NCBI GenBank assembly: GCA_044224215.1
Contig: JBGAKX010000145.1
Span: 1 to 10,777, forward strand
Direction of reading: 5' to 3'
Origin: DAOMFM01 sp035429825
Lineage (GTDB): Bacteria > Acidobacteriota > Blastocatellia > UBA7656 > JADIYM01
DNA: 10,777 bases
The notes under the pieces were generated by a model, which made no database searches, was not told where the DNA came from, and worked only from the letters and a program-made list of their open reading frames with translations. The first letter of the stretch is position 1; the number at the start of each line of letters is the position of its first letter. The translations under genes and the position numbers were made by a program. Positions 6,675 through 10,777 of this stretch are shown here, in pieces.

Positions 6675-6914
6675 ATGCCAACGCAACGTGAGAGTCTCGA
6701 CACGAACTTCAAGGCGGCGGACCGTATCGCGCCGTCACGCCACGCGACCGGGATCAACCGCTACGCCGTGATCTGCGGCACGTGCGGGGACACGTTCTTT
6801 GTCGACGAGAAGACCTATCGCTTCTTTGAACGCGCGCTCGAATTCGACGCATCGGACAACACGTTCACGTGCGTCGAGTGCGAAGCGCAGGAGACCGACG
6901 AGGAGCATCGCTGA
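6675..6914 (+). CDS. Small zinc-ribbon protein, operon partner
   Basis: 79 residues with cysteine pairs CGTC (34-37) and CVEC (66-69) around a 28-residue segment containing VDEKTYRFFERALEFD. This spacing is typical of a zinc ribbon; the aromatic, helical insert is its own feature. The N-terminal 30 residues are polar, the C-terminal tail acidic (ETDEEHR). AGGAGG at 6665-6670, 4 nt before ATG 6675, fixes the start; the longer in-frame version beginning at 6639 would overlap the previous gene without a ribosome-binding site. The 14-nt gap makes co-translation with the preceding zinc-ribbon gene very likely, so the two may act together. I do not recognise the family. Confidence 0.78.
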   Translation: MPTQRESLDTNFKAADRIAPSRHATGINRYAVICGTCGDTFFVDEKTYRFFERALEFDASDNTFTCVECEAQETDEEHR

Positions 6915-6946
6915 GCGCGACAAAACGGCGCAGAGATGCGCTCAGC
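6910..6946 (+). repeat. Inverted repeat at the end of the zinc-ribbon operon
   Basis: GCTGAGCGC (6910-6918) and GCGCTCAGC (6938-6946) are perfect 9-bp arms around a 19-nt loop; the left arm contains the TGA stop of the 79-residue gene. A run of three T follows. It may aid termination or protect the 3' end of the mRNA. Confidence 0.4.
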
Positions 6947-6962
6947 ATGTTTCGTCGGCACC

Positions 6963-7014
6963 GACGCCGGTGTACGGGTCCAGCTCATGAGATCCGTCGC
7001 CGGCGTCCGATTTT
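6963..7014 (+). terminator. Nested hairpin plus T-tract between convergent genes
   Basis: Outer arms GACGCCGG (6963-6970) and CCGGCGTC (7000-7007) enclose inner arms ACGGG (6974-6978) and TCCGT (6993-6997, one G-T pair). TTTT follows at 7011-7014. It lies between the plus-strand operon and the convergent minus-strand gene, whose stop is at 7019, so it is a plausible terminator for plus-strand transcripts. Confidence 0.45.
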
Positions 7015-7018
7015 GTGG

Positions 7019-7504
7019 TCACGCCCGAAGCTCGTCGCTCGGATTGCGGCGGTCCGCGGCCAGGCTCCGCGTGGTTCCCTCGGTCACGCTCGACAGCGGG
7101 ATCGCGAACCGCTCGCCTGGAAGCGCCGGTCGGTCTGCACTGTCGAGCGCACCGGTAGCGGTACGTTTTCGGCTCGCGGAAGCGCTCGTGAACGCGCGGA
7201 GCATGAACAGGACGACCATCGTGAACATCGCGGCGATCGCGATGATCGCCCCGACGCCGACGAGCACGTCCTCGTGCGTGATCTTCTTGCCGATGATGCC
7301 CAGCACGATGCCGACGAACATGACCGCGGATGCCATCGTCGCGATACGCACCGCGCGTCGGGTGGCGAGCTTCACGGACGTCTCGAGCTCGCCCGGCGCG
7401 AATTCGGTATCGAGCGCCTTGGAGACTCGGCGAAGGTCGACGCCGCACGATCGGCAGAAATTCTGAGTCTCAGATCCCTCTCTCCCGCACTTGGGACAGT
7501 ACAT
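7019..7504 (-). CDS. Zinc-ribbon protein with two membrane helices
   Basis: 161 residues. The N-terminus is a compact zinc ribbon, CPKC (3-6) and CRSC (17-20), of the zinc_ribbon_2 type common in bacterial membrane proteins. A polar linker leads to two hydrophobic helices at about 54-72 and 80-102, joined by the short loop KKITHEDV. The C-terminal 55 residues are Ser/Ala/Arg-rich and probably disordered, in the cytoplasm with the ribbon. ATG at 7504 has GGAGG seven nt upstream; an upstream start at 7570 would add a segment without protein character. It follows modC by 90 nt on the same strand, but has its own putative -10 box, so operon membership is doubtful. Function unknown. Confidence 0.82.
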   Translation of the reverse strand: MYCPKCGREGSETQNFCRSCGVDLRRVSKALDTEFAPGELETSVKLATRRAVRIATMASAVMFVGIVLGIIGKKITHEDVLVGVGAIIAIAAMFTMVVLFMLRAFTSASASRKRTATGALDSADRPALPGERFAIPLSSVTEGTTRSLAADRRNPSDELRA

Positions 7505-7560
7505 CGCAGACCTCCAGACCGGCGCGTCACGGTTCGCGGCGGGTTCGCCAGCTCGGGCCG

Positions 7561-7566
7561 ATTGTA
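7561..7566 (-). promoter_or_regulatory. Possible -10 box for the zinc-ribbon membrane gene
   Basis: TACAAT on the minus strand, within GTGCTACAATCGG, is 57 nt before ATG 7504 and inside the gap after modC. No good -35 element is seen at 16-18 nt, so the call is tentative. Confidence 0.35.
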
Positions 7567-7594
7567 GCACGCGGGCGTAGCCGCGCTGCGCTCC

Positions 7595-8680
7595 TCAAGT
7601 TCGCGGAATGACGTGCACGGCCTGCGCCTTCACAACGGCCGTAACCTCGGCGCCGCGAGTGAGCTCGAGCTCCTCGCACGAGCGTTTCGTGACCAGCGCC
7701 GTCAATTCGAACCCGCAGTCAATGGTCACCCGAACCAGCGGACCGATCGCGGCGGTGTCCACCACGCGCCCGTGAAGACGATTTCGCGCGCTGCTCTCGG
7801 GCTGAACCCCGCGTTCGACCGTGACGTCCTCCGCGCGGATACACACAAGCACGTCGTTCGAGGCTCCTGCGTTCCACACGGCCGCAAGCTCGGCCGAACC
7901 CGTCTTGACCGTTGCAATCCCGTCCGCAACGTCGCGGATCGTCCCCGCCGCGACCGTCTCAACGCCGACGATCGCCGCCACCGCGACATTCGCCGGCCGG
8001 CTGAACACCTCCTGGATTGGTCCCGCCTGCTGTACCTGGCCTTGTGCAATCAGCACCATTCGGTCGCCGATCGCAAGCGCCTCGTCGCGATCGTGTGTCA
8101 CGAGAACCACCGCGACGTCGAACTGTCGCAAGAGGCTCCGCAGTTCGGCGCGCAGATGCTCGCGCGCAGGCACGTCGAGCGATGCGAGCGGCTCGTCGAG
8201 CAGGAGCGCGTGCGGGCGGGGCGCGAGCGATCGCGCGAGCGCAACGCGTTGGCGCTCGCCACCCGAGAGCGTCAGCGGTTGGCGTTCGAGCAGATCGCCG
8301 ATGCCGAAGATCGCCGCGAGATCGGCAACTCGCGAATCGCGCTCGGCGCGCGAAAGACCGGCGAGGCCATACGCGATGTTCGCCCGGACCGCAAGGTGCG
8401 GAAACAGCGCGTGCTCCTGAAACATGTAGCCGATTCTTCGCTTTTGCGGCGGCTTTGCGATCGCACGCTCAGAGTCGAACCACGTGTCGTCGCCGAACGC
8501 GATCGCCCCCCGATCTGGATGATCGAGGCCCGCCAGACACCTCAGCACGGTCGTCTTGCCCGAGCCCGACGGACCGAACAGAACGGTCACCTGCGCGGTC
8601 GGTTCGGTCTCGAAGGCCGCAGACAGCGCGAACCCTGACGCGAACCGCTTCTCGACGCGCGCGGTCAGCTTTGCGGCCAT
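7595..8680 (-). CDS. modC: Molybdate ABC transporter ATP-binding protein ModC
   Basis: 361-residue ATPase that powers molybdate uptake from the cytoplasmic face of ModB. All nucleotide-binding motifs are intact: Walker A GPSGSGKTT (36-44), Q-loop MFQEHALFPHL with Q88, signature LSGGERQ (138-144), Walker B LLLDEP (159-164) and the switch histidine in VTHD (H196). The ABC domain is followed by a regulatory portion ending in a TOBE/Mop-like domain (about 288-357: RLHGRVVD, then ALVTKRSCEELEL), which in this family binds oxyanion. Length and architecture match ModC; CysA or other oxyanion ATPases are less likely given the modA-modB neighbours. ATG at 8680 (AAGG 10 nt upstream) overlaps the modB stop by 16 nt, so translation is coupled; GTG at 8689 is an alternative. 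Confidence 0.95.
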   Translation of the reverse strand: MAAKLTARVEKRFASGFALSAAFETEPTAQVTVLFGPSGSGKTTVLRCLAGLDHPDRGAIAFGDDTWFDSERAIAKPPQKRRIGYMFQEHALFPHLAVRANIAYGLAGLSRAERDSRVADLAAIFGIGDLLERQPLTLSGGERQRVALARSLAPRPHALLLDEPLASLDVPAREHLRAELRSLLRQFDVAVVLVTHDRDEALAIGDRMVLIAQGQVQQAGPIQEVFSRPANVAVAAIVGVETVAAGTIRDVADGIATVKTGSAELAAVWNAGASNDVLVCIRAEDVTVERGVQPESSARNRLHGRVVDTAAIGPLVRVTIDCGFELTALVTKRSCEELELTRGAEVTAVVKAQAVHVIPRT

Positions 8681-9339
8681 GGCGACCACACCTTGCGCTG
8701 CAACGCGTACGTGAGCGACAGCGCGAGAAACGATACGACGACCAGGAAGAGCGACGTCGTGCCCGCGCGCGCGTAGTCGAGCGACTGCACGCTGTCATAG
8801 ATCGAGATCGACACGGTGCGCGTCACGCCCGGGATGTTTCCGCCCACCATGAGGACGACGCCGAACTCGCCGATGGTATGCGTGAAGCTGAGGATCAGCC
8901 CCACGACGACGCCGCGCCACGACAGCGGGAGCACGACGCGCAGAAACGTGCGCAGGCGCGAGACGCCCAGACAGTACGATGCCTCGGTGAGACGCGGGTC
9001 GACCGCGGCGAACGCCGCGGCAAACGGCTGCACCGTGAACGGCAGGCTGTAGAGGATCGACGCGACGAGCAGCCCTTCGAACGAGAACGGCAACAGTCGA
9101 TCTGCAACGGATTCGTAGGCGCGGCCAACGGGGCTGTGCGGGCCGAGACCGATCAGCACGTAGAAGCCCAGCACCGTCGGCGGCAGCACGAGCGGGAGCG
9201 CGACAACGGCCTCGACGAGAAAGCGCCAGCGACGTCGCGACGTCGCCAGCCAATACGCGAGCGGGAGTCCCGCGACGAACAACAGTGCCGCCGTCAGCGC
9301 GGCGAGTTCCACGCTCAGACGAATTGCCTGCCAGTCCAT
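8665..9339 (-). CDS. modB: Molybdate ABC transporter permease ModB
   Basis: 224-residue inner-membrane permease; as a dimer it forms the molybdate channel. About five or six hydrophobic helices are visible, beginning at 6-32 (VELAALTAALLFVAGLPLAY) and 42-65 (VVALPLVLPPTVLGFYVLI). The cytoplasmic EAA loop that docks on the ATPase is EASYCLGVSRLRTFLRVVLP. Motifs ILYSLPFTVQPF and FTHTIGEFGVVLMVGGNIPG are typical of ModB. ATG at 9339 follows the modA stop by only 2 nt, with no clear Shine-Dalgarno sequence, which points to translational coupling to modA; its 3' end overlaps modC. Confidence 0.96.
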   Translation of the reverse strand: MDWQAIRLSVELAALTAALLFVAGLPLAYWLATSRRRWRFLVEAVVALPLVLPPTVLGFYVLIGLGPHSPVGRAYESVADRLLPFSFEGLLVASILYSLPFTVQPFAAAFAAVDPRLTEASYCLGVSRLRTFLRVVLPLSWRGVVVGLILSFTHTIGEFGVVLMVGGNIPGVTRTVSISIYDSVQSLDYARAGTTSLFLVVVSFLALSLTYALQRKVWSPWPQS

Positions 9340-9341
9340 GC

Positions 9342-10145
9342 TTACGGCGCTGGGCTCGTGAAGCCGTAGCGTGACAGGATTTCCCTGCTTTCGGGCCCTT
9401 TCAGAAAGTCAGCGTAGAGCCTGGAAGCAGCCGGATTCGCGGCGGATGAGAGCACGACGCCACCCTGTTCGAGCGTGGGATACGCATCGACGGGAACGGC
9501 CCAGACTCTCCCCGACCCCTTCATGGTCGGGGATTCGGCAATCGAGAGCGCGATGATTCCCGCGTCTGCGGAGCCCGACTGCACGAACTGTGCTGCCTGC
9601 GTCACGTTCTCTCCGAGAACGAGCTTCGGCTTCACGGCCTCGTACAGCCCGGCGCTCTTCAATGCCGCCTCGGCAGCGCGGCCGTACGGCGCGTGCTCGG
9701 GATTGGCGATGGCGACCTTGCGAACCGCCGGGTCCGCAAGCGCCGCCAGCCCCTTGGTCTCGATGTCGAGATGCGAGTCCCGAGGCACCCAGACGACAAT
9801 GCGACCGATGCCGTAGACGAACAGGGATGTTTCGTCCGCAAGATGCTTGTCGACGAGCCTGCGAGTGTACGCGACGTCGGCCGAGAGAAAGACGTCGAAC
9901 GGGGCGCCCTGCTCGATCTGCGATGAAAAGCTGCCGGACGAGCCAAACTGGGGTTCGATGGTGATCCCCGGATGTGACCGCGCGAATGCCGCGTTGACGT
10001 CCTTGAGCGCGAACTGCAGGTCCGATGCGGCGGCGACGCGAACGATGGCCGCGCTCGGGCTGTCTGTTGCGGACGGGCTGTTCGTGGCAGTGCACGCACT
10101 GAAGGCCACTATTCCCGCCACAATGACCGACGTCAGGATTCGCAT
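9342..10145 (-). CDS. modA: Molybdate-binding lipoprotein ModA
   Basis: 267-residue solute-binding protein. The signal peptide MRILTSVIVAGIVAFSAC ends at C18, a probable lipidation site (the residue at -3 is Phe, slightly atypical), followed by a Ser/Thr/Ala linker. The mature part opens with VRVAAASDL (35-43) and continues with QFGSSGSFSSQI and GAPFDVFLSAD, the classic ModA/WtpA oxyanion-binding segments, and later HAPYGRAAEAAL, SADAGIIALS and a terminal PESREILSRYGF. Ligand is molybdate or tungstate. ATG at 10145 is chosen because it begins the signal peptide; the frame remains open upstream to 10511 through repeat sequence that is not ModA-like. No strong Shine-Dalgarno precedes it. First gene of modABC; no ModE-type operator or Moco riboswitch consensus was recognised upstream. 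Confidence 0.95.
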   Translation of the reverse strand: MRILTSVIVAGIVAFSACTATNSPSATDSPSAAIVRVAAASDLQFALKDVNAAFARSHPGITIEPQFGSSGSFSSQIEQGAPFDVFLSADVAYTRRLVDKHLADETSLFVYGIGRIVVWVPRDSHLDIETKGLAALADPAVRKVAIANPEHAPYGRAAEAALKSAGLYEAVKPKLVLGENVTQAAQFVQSGSADAGIIALSIAESPTMKGSGRVWAVPVDAYPTLEQGGVVLSSAANPAASRLYADFLKGPESREILSRYGFTSPAP

Positions 10146-10238
10146 GCGCCGATTTGTCCCACACACATCGACAATGTGCAACCGCGCGCAAACCCATGCC
10201 GGAGCTGTCCTATTGAAACCCGAGCGCGGATATCTGAG

Positions 10239-10258
10239 CTGAGCGCGGTAGCGCTCAG
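10239..10258. repeat. REP-like hairpin 1
   Basis: Perfect stem CTGAGCGC / GCGCTCAG with loop GGTA, within direct-repeat copy 1, followed by GCCCCAAC. Confidence 0.75.
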
Positions 10259-10325
10259 GCCCCAACGTGATGGTCAGCTCCGGTACCAGCGTCGTCCTGT
10301 CGAAACCCGAACGCGAATATCTGAG

Positions 10326-10345
10326 CTGAGCGCGATAGCGCTCAG
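10326..10345. repeat. REP-like hairpin 2
   Basis: The same 8-bp stem as hairpin 1 with loop GATA, within direct-repeat copy 2. Its 3' flank CTCAGGCCCCAAC (10341-10353) pairs perfectly over 13 bp with 10370-10382, giving an alternative larger hairpin. Confidence 0.75.
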
Positions 10346-10369
10346 GCCCCAACGTGAAGGTCAGCTCCA

Positions 10370-10400
10370 GTTGGGGCCTGAGGCCTACCGGCCTCAGCTC
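10370..10400 (-). repeat. REP-like hairpin 3, inverted copy with altered stem
   Basis: Read on the minus strand this is GAGCTGAGGCC, loop GGTA, GGCCTCAGGCCCCAAC. Compared with hairpins 1 and 2 the three inner base pairs differ on both sides (CGC/GCG to GCC/GGC), while loop and flanks are kept. The stem occupies 10378-10397 and covers the stop codon of the KdpD-type gene, so on that transcript it would form a 3'-end hairpin. Confidence 0.75.
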
Positions 10401-10777
10401 TGTGTCAGTTCGTCGGAGCGCGCCTCCCCCAACGGCACAACGTGCACCGTCGCGTCGCGCACCTCGTTCAGGAACCTGTTGACGATCGACCCGTGCAGCA
10501 GAATGTCCCACCGCGACCGCGCCGTCTGCCCAAAGATCACGTGCGTGATCCCTTCGTTCCGCGCGAACTCCACGAGCGCATCGACTACCCGTGAGTTCTT
10601 CAGCCGCACGACCCTCGCGCCAAGCTGCTTTGCAACCGCGACATTCTCGGAGAGCGCTGCGTGGTCACGTGGACTGATGCGCCCCGGTTCCTCCTTTGGC
10701 GTTTCGACGTACACCGCGTACCAGTCCGACGCGAGGCGACCCGCGATGCGCGAACCGGTCCGCAGAAGCCGTTTTGC
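10394..10777 (-). CDS. KdpD-type protein, C-terminal UspA-like domain, partial
   Basis: 128 codons, open at the right edge, so the N-terminus lies outside the window. The visible part is the UspA-like domain that follows the P-loop sensor domain in KdpD: RLLRTGSRIAGRLASDWYAV then YVETP, AVAKQLGARVVRL, VVDALVEFARNEGITHVIFG, and the KdpD-specific ending QTARSRWDILLHGSIVNRF with VHVVPLG. In full KdpD, DUF4118 membrane helices and a histidine kinase follow, but here the protein stops nine residues after the last UspA strand. It therefore appears to be a short KdpD: sensor plus UspA-like domains without kinase, as known in some bacteria where it helps control K+ uptake by Kdp. Whether the P-loop domain is present cannot be seen. 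Its stop codon lies in a hairpin. Confidence 0.85.
   Translation of the reverse strand, partial: AKRLLRTGSRIAGRLASDWYAVYVETPKEEPGRISPRDHAALSENVAVAKQLGARVVRLKNSRVVDALVEFARNEGITHVIFGQTARSRWDILLHGSIVNRFLNEVRDATVHVVPLGEARSDELTQS

Larger units (their letters stand above)
10207..10368. repeat. Two 87-bp direct repeats upstream of modA
   Basis: Copy 1 (10207-10293) and copy 2 (10294-10368, last 12 bases diverged) have a period of 87 bp and about six differences over their first 75 bases. Both begin near GTCCTRTYGAAACCCGA and include TATCTGAGCTGAGCGC, then AGCGCTCAGGCCCCAACGTG. Each carries one 8-bp hairpin. The period is a multiple of three, so frames stay open, but the differences do not look like synonymous drift. 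They lie between the KdpD-type gene and modA. Confidence 0.85.

Noticed and set aside
8017..9369. Plus-strand open frame of 450 codons antisense to modB and modC
   Set aside because: Low-complexity Arg-rich shadow; modBC on the minus strand carry complete family motifs.
10146..10240. ModE operator or molybdenum-cofactor riboswitch before modA
   Set aside because: I compared the leader with the consensus features I know for both and saw no convincing match.
10207..10400. CRISPR array
   Set aside because: Only two 87-bp adjoining copies plus one inverted hairpin, with no short repeats separated by unique spacers and no cas genes.

Overview
This 10.8 kb window is GC-rich, single-copy bacterial chromosome. 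A housekeeping sigma factor, a molybdate ABC transporter, a periplasmic M23 peptidase and a large DUF2723 membrane glycosyltransferase suggest a free-living, high-GC bacterium, probably diderm: ModA looks like a lipoprotein and the peptidase has a signal peptide. DUF2723 proteins and this codon style would fit Acidobacteriota or Gemmatimonadota, but nothing here fixes the phylum. I see no phage, transposase, CRISPR, rRNA or tRNA.

Layout, left to right. (1) 1-1839, minus: a DUF2723 (GT117-like) multi-spanning membrane protein, cut by the left edge. (2) 1951-3630, minus: RpoD, the primary sigma factor, followed by a hairpin terminator at 1895-1927. (3) 3631-3863: an AT-richer rpoD leader, then a nested-hairpin intergenic repeat built from CGCAGA/TCTGCG words. 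(4) 3864-4559, minus: an extended-SDR (NAD-epimerase-like) protein whose N-terminal Rossmann glycine motif appears to be destroyed. (5) 4672-4947, plus: a 91-residue CxxC/CxxC protein, probably expressed as a leaderless mRNA. (6) 4965-5816, minus: a secreted LytM/M23 peptidase that starts at TTG. (7) 6133-6914, plus: two genes 14 nt apart, a BCAM0308/NMD3-like zinc-ribbon protein and a 79-residue zinc-ribbon protein. (8) 7019-7504, minus: a zinc-ribbon protein with two membrane helices. (9) 7595-10145, minus: modA-modB-modC, tightly packed and transcribed in that order. (10) 10146-10393: a non-coding stretch with two 87-bp direct repeats and three related hairpins, one inverted. (11) 10394-10777, minus: the C-terminal end of a KdpD-type protein that stops after its UspA-like domain.

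The clearest functional unit is modABC: binding lipoprotein, permease and ATPase for molybdate (or tungstate) import. The other genes are single or paired units with separate jobs: transcription (rpoD), envelope (DUF2723, M23), potassium or osmotic signalling (kdpD-like), and a run of four small zinc-ribbon proteins of unknown role.

I did not find a clear new multi-gene system. The observations most worth following are the hairpin family at 10207-10400, which shows compensatory stem changes; the zinc-ribbon proteins, two of which share a CxxC...GFVTI arrangement; and the decayed start of the SDR gene beneath the neighbouring gene's promoter.
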